Shown here piece after piece: positions 29,589 to 38,433 of a stretch of 43,090 nt of DNA. Position numbers and translations under genes: made by a program. Numbering within the stretch: the stretch's first letter is position 1; every line of letters starts with the position of its first letter. Below the pieces are notes generated by a model. The model was not told the origin of the DNA and made no database searches. It saw only the letters and a list, made by a program, of their open reading frames with translations. The stretch is taken from the NCBI GenBank assembly GCA_018816645.1, contig JAHIVN010000136.1, positions 1 to 43,090 on the forward strand, written 5' to 3'. Source of the DNA: Patescibacteria group bacterium (lineage in GTDB: Bacteria > Patescibacteriota > Dojkabacteria > JAHIVN01).

Positions 29589-31022
29589 ATGAGCTGCCTC
29601 AAAGTCTTCCGCTGGATTCTTTCAATTCTGATTTTCGTAATCTTGTTCGCAACGATCCTTTTTGGGATTCCGTTGTCTATGCTGTCAAAGGTAGTAACAA
29701 ATCCTGAAAATGTAAAAAAACTAATCGCTGAAAGCGGAGTATATGAAACTGCTCCAGATATATTTGTCGGCCAATTTTTGAGTCATAGCAGTGAAGATAT
29801 TTATGCTTATGCAGGGATTGAGAGTGAGAATGACGTGAAAGAGATTACGAACAGAGTTCTTCCCTCTGAGTGGCTGAAAGAAAATACCGAGATAATCATA
29901 GATTCTTTTTATGACTGGCTTGAGGGAGAAACGGAGAATCCTGAGTTTACGATTGATGTAGCAGACAGGCAGAATGCACTTGTGGATGAATTTGCCCAGA
30001 TCACAAAGGATAATCTGCAAGAACTGCCAACTTGTACTGAGGGTGATACTACAGAATTCAATCCATTCTCTGCTACTTGTATTCCTTCAGGCTTTGACTT
30101 GCAGGAGCTGGAGAAGCAGATAGATGAGCAGCTGGCGAGCGGAAAATTCTTTGAAGAAACAGAGGTTTCTTCAGACCAATTCTTGAAGATCGATGAGACT
30201 GTGACTAAAAATGCACAAAGAATATACAGCGTTGTAAAAAATCTTCACAAGGTTGTTCTTGGAGTGATTGTTGTTCTTTCACTTGTACTCTTTCTCCTTT
30301 TACCGGGAATTTCGAACAAATTCTTTGTCATTGGTGTAAATTGGACGGTTTCAGGGTCTGCGCTGATGTTTGCGAATCTGCTTGCAAACAGCAAGTTTGA
30401 AAGTTTCTACTCAGATCGGCTTTCCGGAGTTTCAGTTGAGCAAAGAGAAATTGTCGATAAAATCATTAAGGCAGTCATAGATGTCAGTTCTACTTCTATT
30501 TGGCGTGAGTCGAGACAATATGCCGTAGTAATCATAGTTCTCGGAGTGGTCTTCATCATAGGCGGTCTGATCATGAAATTCTCGAAGGGAAGATACTATA
30601 TGAGTGAGGATAAAATAAAGGATAAACCCAAGAAAGAAGAACCTGAAAAAGTAAAGAAAGACCAGGTTATAAAAGAAACGGTAAAGAAAGAAGAGCCGAA
30701 ACCTGTGCCCAGACCTGAGGTCAAGTCGGAACTTTCAGTTGTGTCGATGCCTAAGCCGAAGTCAGAAATCAAGTTAGAACCAGCTGTTGTAACTGCTCCT
30801 AAACCAAAACCGAAGACTGTTCCCTTACCCAAACCGGTTGAAGAACCAGTAGAGAAACAGGTAATTAAGCCTGTGGTAAAGCCGGCAGTTGAAAGTGAAA
30901 GTGAAAGTGAGGACGCGCTTAGTGAAGTCGAAGAGATGGAGAAACGCTTGAATATGAAAGGAGAAGAGCTGTCTCAGCAGAAAGATGATGAGACAAAGGC
31001 AAGTGTGAAGCCAGGCAAATAA
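29589..31022 (+). CDS. Multi-pass membrane protein with long Lys/Pro/Glu cytoplasmic tail
   Basis: 477 aa. Helix 1 (~7-29), a ~190-residue outside domain with two cysteines (PTCTEGD, ATCIPSG) and helical composition, then three helices (~222-240, 247-265, 310-332). The cytoplasmic tail (~338-477) is highly charged and Pro-rich: alternating KPK/PVPRPE segments, a SESESESE run encoded by tandem GAAAGT, and a final coiled stretch EEMEKRLNMKGEEL. I do not recognise the family. The outside domain (NPENVKKLIAESGVYETAPDIF) has the 'v..~sgvY' look of a conserved but unnamed extracellular domain in Gram-positive and CPR membrane proteins. The tail shares QVIKETV with EVIKETV in the N-terminus of the 24998 protein. 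Confidence 0.75.
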   Translation: MSCLKVFRWILSILIFVILFATILFGIPLSMLSKVVTNPENVKKLIAESGVYETAPDIFVGQFLSHSSEDIYAYAGIESENDVKEITNRVLPSEWLKENTEIIIDSFYDWLEGETENPEFTIDVADRQNALVDEFAQITKDNLQELPTCTEGDTTEFNPFSATCIPSGFDLQELEKQIDEQLASGKFFEETEVSSDQFLKIDETVTKNAQRIYSVVKNLHKVVLGVIVVLSLVLFLLLPGISNKFFVIGVNWTVSGSALMFANLLANSKFESFYSDRLSGVSVEQREIVDKIIKAVIDVSSTSIWRESRQYAVVIIVLGVVFIIGGLIMKFSKGRYYMSEDKIKDKPKKEEPEKVKKDQVIKETVKKEEPKPVPRPEVKSELSVVSMPKPKSEIKLEPAVVTAPKPKPKTVPLPKPVEEPVEKQVIKPVVKPAVESESESEDALSEVEEMEKRLNMKGEELSQQKDDETKASVKPGK

Positions 31023-31043
31023 TTTATTAAATTTATCTATATA

Positions 31044-31433
31044 GTGGCCAGATTCAAAATTATCAAAAAATCCCAGGCAAAAATAGTTGACCTGGGAACA
31101 AAGATCATTCGCAAGTATGCCTCATCCGATCGGAAGCTTGAAATCAATCATATGAAGATAACGGGCCGGCATCCTGAAAATCCTGATCATTTTATATTCG
31201 AGACGAAATGTCATTTCATGGTATATATCATTTCTGGAGAAGGCTATGTTTATTGTGATGACAAAAAGTTTAAAGTCGGTGCGGGAGATGTAATAGATGT
31301 TCCGGTAAGCACTAGATATGCTGTAGAGGGTGATAACTTGGAATACTTAACATGTGAGCATCCAGCCTGGTTTGCAGAGCAGGCAAGTATCGTTGATTCA
31401 AAGGGAATTATGATTGAGGATACAAAGAAGTGA
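31044..31433 (+). CDS. Single-domain cupin protein
   Basis: 129 aa starting at GTG 31044, 21 nt after the previous stop. The cupin barrel shows ETKCHFMVYIISGEGYVYCDDKKFKVGAGDVIDVPVSTRYAVEG, i.e. motif 1 degenerate in its metal His residues and motif 2 'GD.i.vP....y.v.' well kept. Loss of most metal ligands suggests a ligand-binding rather than a catalytic role. Some similarity in layout to sugar-nucleotide or sensory cupins; substrate unknown. Probably in one transcript with the membrane protein at 29589. Convergent with the gene ending at 31452. Confidence 0.8.
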   Translation: MARFKIIKKSQAKIVDLGTKIIRKYASSDRKLEINHMKITGRHPENPDHFIFETKCHFMVYIISGEGYVYCDDKKFKVGAGDVIDVPVSTRYAVEGDNLEYLTCEHPAWFAEQASIVDSKGIMIEDTKK

Positions 31434-31451
31434 TTATACAGGTGTATTTTC

Positions 31452-31985
31452 TCAGCAGCAATCTTCCAGATTTTCCTCTAATTTCTTTATGGCATCCTGC
31501 TTTTCGGAGTCAGAAGTATTTGGTTTTGTTTTCTTCTTATTACCTGCAGAAATTACTTTCTCTTTGTTTTCGTTTTTTTTGAATTTAAACATAGCAAGGA
31601 TTGTCAATCCAATCATAAAAGTTATTGCCAGTCCTATTTGTATCATAGAACTATCCTTCTTCGCAACTGCATAAGCTAGAAAGAAACCCCATGGTACCCA
31701 GAGAACTCTTATCATCCAAAAATGTTTTATTTTACGCTCTTTAAACTTGTCTCTTAGTGCATACATAATTCCAACAACACTCCCTCCAAATAAAACACCA
31801 AGTAGAGTGCCATCTACTTCGAGAAAATTCAGCGTTCTGAGAGTAAGCAGAGCCAGCCAGGTTGTGCTTGAGGCTGCGCAAATGGCGCATAGCTTAATTC
31901 CTGTAAGCTGTTTGCTGAGAGGAGAGATGATAAAGGCAAAGAGAAAGAAGAGAATTGTTATTGAAAGAATTGTAAGGTAGATCAT
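31452..31985 (-). CDS. Membrane protein with CxxC in a helix and a terminal CC tail, unknown
   Basis: 177 aa, four or five helices. Helix 1 (~2-21) is followed by GIKLCAICAASSTTW, which places a CAIC redox-like pair at the start of helix 2 (~32-50). Two further helices lie at ~60-77 and ~89-107, and one at ~112-132. The cytoplasmic tail is basic and ends LEENLEDCC with two adjacent cysteines. The cysteine layout suggests a redox or metal role, but I know no characterised homologue. It follows TldE by 42 nt on the same strand and is probably the third gene of that operon. Confidence 0.7.
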   Translation of the reverse strand: MIYLTILSITILFFLFAFIISPLSKQLTGIKLCAICAASSTTWLALLTLRTLNFLEVDGTLLGVLFGGSVVGIMYALRDKFKERKIKHFWMIRVLWVPWGFFLAYAVAKKDSSMIQIGLAITFMIGLTILAMFKFKKNENKEKVISAGNKKKTKPNTSDSEKQDAIKKLEENLEDCC

Positions 31986-32027
31986 GCTAGATAATCAGGA
32001 AATTAAGTTATTGGGTTATTTTAGTTA

Positions 32028-33332
32028 TTACCCTTCAATTATAACATTTGGATTGAAACAAATCCCAGGCTGTGGGAAAAGATCCCACTTAGTAAATTTT
32101 ACATTATTAGCTAAATCTACAAAAATATTGCCTGTAATAATAACTTTTATAGTTCCTCTTAACTTCCCATTTTTTATGTAAATAGCATATGGTGCGGGCA
32201 AGGAATAGTCTCCTGTTGTCTGATTTTGTGTGTGCATGCCTAAAAAGTAAGGTATGAAGACAGCCTGTTCGCTCTCGTTCAATCGTTTCTCCAGAGCATC
32301 AACTTTAGTGTCCTTTTCGACAAAAGAAGTTGTATATGGGCCAGTGATAAGCGACGTAGGCGGCAGACCTAATTTCTGTGAATGCTTGAGGTCAAGTACC
32401 GGTGTTTTCAGTTGTCCATTTTTGATAAACGTTGCCTTTTCATTCTCTACTCCTTCAGATGTGAAGTTGGCTGCTCCGGGAGTCATCTCCTTCTGTGAAT
32501 CAGCACATAGAGTGAACCAAGGAGGCAGAATTTTCTTCTGGTCCTTGAAATCCTCTTTGCTGAATCGCGATAGCCGGTTTGCGACAAGGCTTCCTCTCAG
32601 GTTATTGATGACAAAAAATGATAGGAGGCTCCAGGCCGCTTCCGGTGACAATATCACAGCTATCTTTTCTTTCTGCTTCACCTTTACACTTGTATCTGAA
32701 GCCCTAAATAGTTTACCGAGCAGCTCTATACTGGCAGAATATGCCGAGATTTCTAATGGTGATCTAGAAGATAATGTAAAGAAAAATCTGGACTCAAGGC
32801 TCGACTGTAGGGTGTATGAGGAGAAAGAATCAGCAAGCTCCAAACCCTTTGAATTTATAACCTGTGTTTTAGATATTGATGCTAGTATATCTGTCTCGAA
32901 AGACTTTACCCCAAATGATGCTTCGATATCCTTTATCTTTCTCAGCTGATCAACTACAAAATCCTGATTTTCAGTCTGAATCTTCTTCAGCTCCTTAGAA
33001 TATTGTAAAGTTTTATTTTTGGGTCGGTAATTATCGAGAAAAGTTTTTGAGTATTCGTCTGTGATGCTTACTTCCCTTGCAGTGAGTACAGTTCTTTCAG
33101 GGTTTTCGAGATTTGCACTTGTAATGCTCGTTTTGCTGATATTCCCATCTGTCCATTCTATCAGAAGATCTCCGCTGATTTTGCTGCTGTTTGAAATTGG
33201 AGCATAAGCACCTCCGATGCTTTGTCCATAGATCCCGATAGAGAGGCTGTCATTCTTATATACTGATAACCGGTAGTTTCGTACTTCTTTTGTTTTTTTG
33301 AGATATTTCTGCAGATTATTCATATCAGCCAA
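32028..33332 (-). CDS. tldE: TldE (PmbA) subunit of the TldD/TldE metalloprotease
   Basis: 434 aa. TldE/PmbA is the partner subunit of TldD and lacks the metal-binding HExxxH; none is present here. Regions typical of the family: an N-terminal part with RNYRLSVYKNDSLSIGIYGQ, a central SAYSASIELLGKLFRA, and a C-terminal barrel with LTCADSQKEMTPGA-type and IKNGKLRGTIKVIITGNIFVDL (the conserved 'v.g...l.gNi'). It forms a heterodimer with TldD that trims unfolded or modified peptides, for example in maturation of ribosomal peptides in other bacteria. Its start overlaps the end of tldD by 8 nt, indicating coupling. Confidence 0.85.
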   Translation of the reverse strand: MADMNNLQKYLKKTKEVRNYRLSVYKNDSLSIGIYGQSIGGAYAPISNSSKISGDLLIEWTDGNISKTSITSANLENPERTVLTAREVSITDEYSKTFLDNYRPKNKTLQYSKELKKIQTENQDFVVDQLRKIKDIEASFGVKSFETDILASISKTQVINSKGLELADSFSSYTLQSSLESRFFFTLSSRSPLEISAYSASIELLGKLFRASDTSVKVKQKEKIAVILSPEAAWSLLSFFVINNLRGSLVANRLSRFSKEDFKDQKKILPPWFTLCADSQKEMTPGAANFTSEGVENEKATFIKNGQLKTPVLDLKHSQKLGLPPTSLITGPYTTSFVEKDTKVDALEKRLNESEQAVFIPYFLGMHTQNQTTGDYSLPAPYAIYIKNGKLRGTIKVIITGNIFVDLANNVKFTKWDLFPQPGICFNPNVIIEG

Positions 33333-34803
33333 TCGTTACATATTTATTTGGACTCAGTAAAATCATAGGAGCTTTTGTTGATTCAGGAATATACTGCCCA
33401 AACTTTCCACATAAACCAGGTATTCCAATAGGATCGCCAAATGCCATTTCGACTGAGTGTAGTGCTTCCAGCGTAACACCGCTAAATGAAACAGGTTTTA
33501 TAAGTTCAACAATGCTTTTAGTCATTTTGAAAGCCAGGGTGGCTGCAAACTGGAAGTTTCCTTTTTGGGAATCCACATTACCTCCGGATGACCCTAGTAG
33601 ATATATTATCTCAGAAAAACTGTCGAAAACCCCAGCTTCCCTGAGCACTTTCTGAATCTCCTTTGTGTTTGCTTCACGATGATCGAAGCTCAATGGAATA
33701 GTTTTATTCTTGTCTAGAATAATCTGAGTACAGCTCATGCGAGGAACAGGTATGTCTTCGTATGTTTCGCATACAGCTCCGCCCTCCAGCTGGCAGCCAG
33801 CCCTTTTTGCCGTGACGATATCACTTATTAAACTATTTAATTTACCCTTTTTTACAATAGTAATTTTGTTTCGTTTGATTCCGTAACTGCTATAAGGATT
33901 AAAGCCGCGGTCATTCTTATCAGCATAATCTAGGATATGGATAAATGGTTTTGCTACAACTTTGCCTTTGTCGAGCTTTTTGTTCAAAAGAAGGGGGCTG
34001 TCTTGATAAATATTGTCAGATTCAGCCGTATGGCCGAAAGCTTCATGTACAAAAACCCCTGCCATGGAACTATCAAGCAGGATTGCACGATTTGACCCGG
34101 AGACGTGGTTTGCAGCTTCTAGCTTGTCTGAGTATTGGAGCTTGTTTGCAAGCCTCTTTATATGTGCGGATTTTTCTTCACTATCATACACTAGCTCGTA
34201 GCCTTTCCCATAAGAAGATTCATAAAATTCGTTTCCTGCTTCTTTGCCGGAAGTATTGACTGTTGAAACAAGAATTGCTGCCGAAGTAGAAAAGTGCACA
34301 TCTGTTCCATCTGACCGGAAAATCCTCCAATCGTTGGTACTGAAACTTGCAGTATTTGAAAGGGCATATTGGGGATACTTTCTTTGGATATTACTGTGAA
34401 ACTTTAGCAGATCCTTTTCCATTTCCTTGTTTGTGATCGTAAAAGGATCGATCTCAGGTTTTTGAAAGACCTCTGCTTTAGTTGGTTCGATTTCGAATAT
34501 CTCTTTTATTTTCTCGAAGTTTGACTGCTTTGAAGTTTTTGCAGAATTTATTGCAGAGTGCAGACATGCTAAAAGACGCTTTTCATCCAGAATTGTATCA
34601 ACAGAAGCAAATCCAGTGTGACCGTTTTGCGTATAGGCTTGGATTCCGATGCCTGTACTTTCGGTAAGATTAGCGTTATCGATTTTTCCGTTTTTAGCAT
34701 TTATCGAACGGCTTTTGTAATCCTGAAGGCGAATTATTGTATAAATATTTTCCTTTTGAGCTTCAGAAATAAGCATTTGGGCAATTTTCTTTACGTTCTT
34801 CAT
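33325..34803 (-). CDS. tldD: TldD subunit of the TldD/TldE metalloprotease
   Basis: 492 aa, full length. The metal-binding motif is HEAFGHTAE (His253, Glu254, His258). The family C-terminus IPGLCGKFGQYIPES supplies the conserved Cys and 'cGK.Gq..p' motif. The N-terminal half (RSINAKNGKIDNANLTESTGIGIQAYT) is the standard substrate-channel domain. It should be a zinc peptidase acting on unfolded peptides together with TldE, encoded immediately downstream with an 8-nt overlap. No ribosomal-peptide precursor or modifying enzyme is visible nearby, so a general peptide-degrading role is the default. First gene of the operon 34803-31452. Confidence 0.95.
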   Translation of the reverse strand: MKNVKKIAQMLISEAQKENIYTIIRLQDYKSRSINAKNGKIDNANLTESTGIGIQAYTQNGHTGFASVDTILDEKRLLACLHSAINSAKTSKQSNFEKIKEIFEIEPTKAEVFQKPEIDPFTITNKEMEKDLLKFHSNIQRKYPQYALSNTASFSTNDWRIFRSDGTDVHFSTSAAILVSTVNTSGKEAGNEFYESSYGKGYELVYDSEEKSAHIKRLANKLQYSDKLEAANHVSGSNRAILLDSSMAGVFVHEAFGHTAESDNIYQDSPLLLNKKLDKGKVVAKPFIHILDYADKNDRGFNPYSSYGIKRNKITIVKKGKLNSLISDIVTAKRAGCQLEGGAVCETYEDIPVPRMSCTQIILDKNKTIPLSFDHREANTKEIQKVLREAGVFDSFSEIIYLLGSSGGNVDSQKGNFQFAATLAFKMTKSIVELIKPVSFSGVTLEALHSVEMAFGDPIGIPGLCGKFGQYIPESTKAPMILLSPNKYVTIG

Positions 34804-34827
34804 ATGAAATGAAGTATATTATAAAAG

Positions 34828-34895
34828 AAGGAAATAGTTAATAGCGGATAGCAGACATCAAATAGCAAATAGCGAACAGCTAACAGCTAATACTT
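34828..34895. repeat. Degenerate tandem words in the tldD/XRE spacer
   Basis: A chain of aatagc, atagcaga, aatagcgaac, agctaac, agctaat. It is followed by an interrupted CTTCGAC...AAGCTCAGG palindrome (34893-34929) that contains CAAGGGGC and GCAAGCAAGC. No ORF in 34804-35041. Confidence 0.4.
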
Positions 34896-35005
34896 CGACC
34901 ATGCCAAGGGGCAAGCAAGCAAGCTCAGGGCAGGAACGGCGGTTTATAGTTTACTGAAACAAACAGCAAGCTATTTCCTGGTGCTGGAACGTTGAATATG
35001 ATATA

Positions 35006-35024
35006 TTAATACATATAGTATTAA
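35006..35024. promoter_or_regulatory. Palindrome over the promoter of the XRE regulator
   Basis: TTAATAC-atata-GTATTAA, perfect 7-bp arms. It overlaps the -10 region set by a TTGAAT at 34992-34997 (17-18 nt spacing gives ATAGTA/TAGTAT), 17 nt before the ATG. Size and position suit an autorepressor operator for an HTH dimer. Confidence 0.5.
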
Positions 35025-35041
35025 ATCTTAGTCATTAGTTC

Positions 35042-35650
35042 ATGAGCGAAAAAATAATCGGAAAACAAATAAGAAAGGCAAGAATGGAGAGACAGCTTAC
35101 TCAAAGTGATCTTGGAAAGAAGATAGGTGTCACCTGGGAGATGATATCCAGGTATGAAAACGGTAAAAGCAGTTCTAGAAAAAACCTTGAGAAAATCGCA
35201 AAAGTGCTTTCAAAGCCTATCCAATTTTTCTTCGGAGTAGAGGAGGCTCCCATCACTGATGAGATAGCCAGGCTTTCGAACCTTCTCGAGAGCAAAAGAA
35301 GCGAATTGATAAGAAATACGGATGTGCCTCTTTTAGAATCTCTAGGCGAATTTAGTCTCGATGATGCTGTGAAGCTGACGCATCAAAGGTACACTTGTCC
35401 TAGCTGGATACGAAGTTCGTTTCGGGATATCTTTGCATTCAAGCTGGATGAGGTCGAATCTGATGTTGTTTCTGCAGGAGTTAATGATATTGGTTTTTTC
35501 ACCTCGGCTCTGGGCCCATTATCTGGAAGTTATATTCTACTTACTCGCAACGGACGTTTGAGTATAGAGAAGTATTCCAAAGGTCTAGAAGGTAAGGTCA
35601 TTGGTACTTTGCTTGCTATCGAGAGAAGATACATTAAGCTGCAAGTCTAA
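35042..35650 (+). CDS. XRE-family HTH regulator with a LexA/S24-like C-terminal domain
   Basis: 202 aa. The N-terminal HTH (residues ~6-60) reads IGKQIRKARMERQLTQSDLGKKIGVTWEMISRYENGKSS, a textbook XRE/Cro-C1 domain. A short coiled linker follows. Residues ~115-202 resemble the S24/LexA-like sensor (YTCPSWIRSSFRDIFAFKLDE ... DIGFFTSALGPLSGSYILLTRNGRL ... VIGTLLAIERRY). The usual Ser-Lys dyad is not evident, so autocleavage is doubtful and the domain may instead sense a ligand or only dimerise. A palindrome at its promoter suggests autoregulation. It overlaps the convergent gene at 35634 by 17 nt. Confidence 0.9.
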   Translation: MSEKIIGKQIRKARMERQLTQSDLGKKIGVTWEMISRYENGKSSSRKNLEKIAKVLSKPIQFFFGVEEAPITDEIARLSNLLESKRSELIRNTDVPLLESLGEFSLDDAVKLTHQRYTCPSWIRSSFRDIFAFKLDEVESDVVSAGVNDIGFFTSALGPLSGSYILLTRNGRLSIEKYSKGLEGKVIGTLLAIERRYIKLQV

Positions 35651-36137
35651 GCTTTTTACTAAAAGTACCTAGAGTTAATAACTCCAAGAAGGAACCGGCC
35701 TCTCCTATATACAGCAAAGTATCAATTTTAGTTACAAAATCTGCAATTGTATTTGTAAGCAGGCCTCCCTTATATTTTGAAAGCAGATATGGGATTATAC
35801 CGTCTCGTATAGTATCTTTGAAGTGCTCATAGGAAAGCATTCCTAATTGCTCGAAATTTAAGCTTTGTAAAAATGCTCCAATAATCGCACGTTCAAGCAG
35901 TTTAGGATTTCTGGCCCTTGCATTACTTAAGACGGTCAGGTCCCCAATTCTATAGCGATATGTTGCAGTTGAATGAAGTTGGCTGGCTGGAGTTACTTTC
36001 ACATATCCTTTCCCTTGGACTGCAATTTCTACAGATAAGTTCTGCATTACTAGGGCTATCCCGGTGTGAAATTTAGCAGATGAGAACCAGAGAGGTATAG
36101 CATCACTTTCATGAACCTCAGAATCTTCTTGAGGCAT
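35634..36137 (-). CDS. Unknown protein co-transcribed with thioredoxin reductase
   Basis: 167 aa, soluble, no recognised family. Early residues (FSSAKFHTGIALVMQNLSVEIAVQGKGYVKVT) look β-rich; the second half is helical (ARNPKLLERAIIGAFLQSLNFEQLGMLS). It starts 10 nt after trxB, so the two share a transcript. No cysteine is present, which argues against its being a redox partner. Its 3' end overlaps the XRE regulator's by 17 nt on the opposite strand, so the two messages could pair. Confidence 0.65.
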   Translation of the reverse strand: MPQEDSEVHESDAIPLWFSSAKFHTGIALVMQNLSVEIAVQGKGYVKVTPASQLHSTATYRYRIGDLTVLSNARARNPKLLERAIIGAFLQSLNFEQLGMLSYEHFKDTIRDGIIPYLLSKYKGGLLTNTIADFVTKIDTLLYIGEAGSFLELLTLGTFSKKLRLAA

Positions 36138-36147
36138 ATAATGAGTA

Positions 36148-37152
36148 CTAACTTGTTAAATATTTCTCAGCTTCAAGCGCAGCAGCTACTCCCATACCCA
36201 TAGCAGTCGTTGCCTGTCGGTATATGTAGTCAATCACATCTCCTGCGGCGAAGATTCCGGGAATAGTTGTCTGGTATTTATAAGTGAAATCAAATTTGGA
36301 ACTATCAAGTCCAAGGTTTACATTCTTATTCTTCTCCCAGAGATAAGATTCTGAAGTGTATATGTATCCTGTCGGACTCAATTCGATACAGCTGCCTTTG
36401 AGGAAATCCGTATCAGGTTTATGACCTATGGCGATAAAGAGGCCGTCAATGTCCAGTTTTGCAGGAACGTCAGTACCTTTCTCAGTTGCATTTTCGGACT
36501 TCAATAGTAAAATCCCTTCTACTTTTTCTGTCCCGAGGACTTCTTTTACTTCCGCATTCCATACAGGTTCGATTTTTGAATGATTTAAAACCCTGTCCTG
36601 CATGATCTTTGATGCTCGGAACTGGTCACGTCTATGAATGATGTAAACTTTTGATGCAAATTTTATAAGCGAGAGTGCTTCTTCCAGCGCAGCTTCTCCT
36701 CCGCCGACTACGGCAACAACCTTGTCTTTGTAGAAAAATCCGTCGCAGTTTGCGCAGGCAGATACTCCTTTCCCGCGCAGCCGTGTCTCCGACTCCAGCC
36801 CCAGCCACATCGCTTTTGCTCCAGTTGCGATGATAATAGACTTAGTCTCGGATGTTTTTCCACTTTCAAGTATTACCTTGTAAGGCTGTGAACTACATTC
36901 AAGTCCGGAGACTGTATCATCGATTACTTTTGCCCCGAGATCCTCCGCTTGCTTTCGAATGTTTGCCATAAGCTGTGCTCCAATGATTGATTTGATGCCA
37001 GGGAAGTTCTCAACTTCGGATGTCAGCATCAGCTGTCCACCTGGTGCTGAGCCTGCTATTACCAAAGGATTTAAGCCAGCCCTAGCTGTATAAATTGCTG
37101 CTGCCAGACCTGCCGGCCCGCTGCCGATAATGATGACGTTTTCTGGTTTCAT
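36148..37152 (-). CDS. trxB: Thioredoxin reductase
   Basis: 334 aa, usual length of low-Mr bacterial TrxB. The FAD motif is GSGPAG (10-15) with the ATG-type strand SIIIATGAKA (~106-115). The redox pair is Cys133-Ala-Asn-Cys136 (SACANCDGFF), where most relatives have CATC or CAVC. The nucleotide-binding motif is VGGGEAALEEAL (~149-160), followed by HRRDQFRAS, whose RR suits NADPH. The C-terminal FAD contact is GIFAAGDV. It reduces thioredoxin-like proteins and is the likely electron source for the CcdA-type carrier at 28686. No thioredoxin gene is adjacent. Confidence 0.96.
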   Translation of the reverse strand: MKPENVIIIGSGPAGLAAAIYTARAGLNPLVIAGSAPGGQLMLTSEVENFPGIKSIIGAQLMANIRKQAEDLGAKVIDDTVSGLECSSQPYKVILESGKTSETKSIIIATGAKAMWLGLESETRLRGKGVSACANCDGFFYKDKVVAVVGGGEAALEEALSLIKFASKVYIIHRRDQFRASKIMQDRVLNHSKIEPVWNAEVKEVLGTEKVEGILLLKSENATEKGTDVPAKLDIDGLFIAIGHKPDTDFLKGSCIELSPTGYIYTSESYLWEKNKNVNLGLDSSKFDFTYKYQTTIPGIFAAGDVIDYIYRQATTAMGMGVAAALEAEKYLTS

Positions 37153-37248
37153 GTAAGATTAGAAGTTAATCTTAAATACTTCTTGAATTTTAGTTGAATA
37201 TAGTGAGGAATGCAAAGACCGGGCAATGGTCCCTGCTACTGAATACTG

Positions 37249-38403
37249 CTACCTCTCTTCCGGAACAACGGCTTCAAGTCGCTGCTTCTCAACAATCTTT
37301 ACTCCAGCTGCAACTCCCATTCCGATCAGGGTGATTATTCCGATCAGAAGCAGCATTTTCCCAAGGCTGTTCTCAGGCGGCATTACATCATTTTGTTGAA
37401 GAGGATAGGTATTGAATTGCTCTTCGGAAACTGCCTGATAAGTTGAAAACGATGTTACATCAAATTCCAAAGTACCTTTTTTCTCTGAGGTTGAGTAGGT
37501 ATAAACTATATTGCTTACTTCCCCATTTGTCACCAGTTTCCCATCTTTTAGGATAAGCGGTGTCGTATCATAAGGAAGTCCGTACATGGTTATATGAGCC
37601 GGCTCGTCAAGAAAATCCAGATATTCTGAATCAATACTTACTTTACCAGTTGTGTCAAAGTCTATATACGCATCCAGTTTATTCAATTTCTGGATTCTCT
37701 CTTGAAAGGATAGATTCAGCTTATTCTGAAAGATAACTTTGTTTTTCTCTGTAACTTCAAGTGTGAAATTCTCCACGTTTTTCAGTTGTTTCTGTGTCAT
37801 TTTATCAAGTCTTGTCGTATTTGAATTCTGTGCAAGATATCTTTCGTGAATTTGAATTTTCAATTCGGTATTTTCTCCTTGGTTTTGTGTCTCAGTCTCA
37901 TTTTGAACTAGTTCTTGATTTCCGGAATTGTTTGAATCCGCTGCCTTTATGACAAGCGGAGCTATGACTTGTGTGGGATGATCCAAAGTAGAGGAATCGT
38001 TTTTATCTAGCCAAGTAACAACACTAAAATCTCCGAAGTACCCCAACGGAGCATTTTCGCTGATTTTATAGGTTTTGGTGTAACTAAATGTTTTATGGTT
38101 TACCATAGATGGTACTGGAACAATCCAATCTTCAGATGGCTCAAGGTACTGTTTGTATGAGCCAGACTGGATCTCAACGCCTGGATTTGTGAGCTGGTAG
38201 TCTTTTGCGGAATATTCTTCTTTGTAAGTACAATTGCTTACTAGGACTGTCAGTTTTACGGAATCACCACGAGTTACTTCGGCCGGAGAGTAGCTCAGTT
38301 CTGCATACATCTTTTGTCCATAGCATTCCTGTGCCTCTACTTTGTATGTCCACGTGAGACACATTGTAGAAGTAAGCATGAGTGAGACGATAAGTTTTTT
38401 CAT
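37249..38403 (-). CDS. Secreted, C-terminally anchored β-domain surface protein
   Basis: 384 aa. A signal peptide (1-24, ending KVEAQ) leads into an Ig-like β-domain (~30-150: AELSYSPAEVTRGDSVKLTVLVSNCT). An Asn/Gln/Glu-rich linker follows (~155-185), then a second β-rich region (~190-335), a membrane helix (~348-367) and a short basic tail. Two cysteines (QECYGQ, SNCTYK) may form a disulfide. I know no characterised relative; it looks structural or adhesive. It lies 30 nt after the NUDIX gene and 97 nt before trxB on the same strand, so these may form one operon. Confidence 0.75.
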   Translation of the reverse strand: MKKLIVSLMLTSTMCLTWTYKVEAQECYGQKMYAELSYSPAEVTRGDSVKLTVLVSNCTYKEEYSAKDYQLTNPGVEIQSGSYKQYLEPSEDWIVPVPSMVNHKTFSYTKTYKISENAPLGYFGDFSVVTWLDKNDSSTLDHPTQVIAPLVIKAADSNNSGNQELVQNETETQNQGENTELKIQIHERYLAQNSNTTRLDKMTQKQLKNVENFTLEVTEKNKVIFQNKLNLSFQERIQKLNKLDAYIDFDTTGKVSIDSEYLDFLDEPAHITMYGLPYDTTPLILKDGKLVTNGEVSNIVYTYSTSEKKGTLEFDVTSFSTYQAVSEEQFNTYPLQQNDVMPPENSLGKMLLLIGIITLIGMGVAAGVKIVEKQRLEAVVPEER

Positions 38404-38433
38404 TTAGAATGATTAAGTAATTTAAATAAAGAA

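Noticed and set aside
32254-32949. 231-codon plus-strand ORF
   Set aside because: Fully antisense to tldE, which has clear family features; composition is Ser/Phe-rich shadow sequence.
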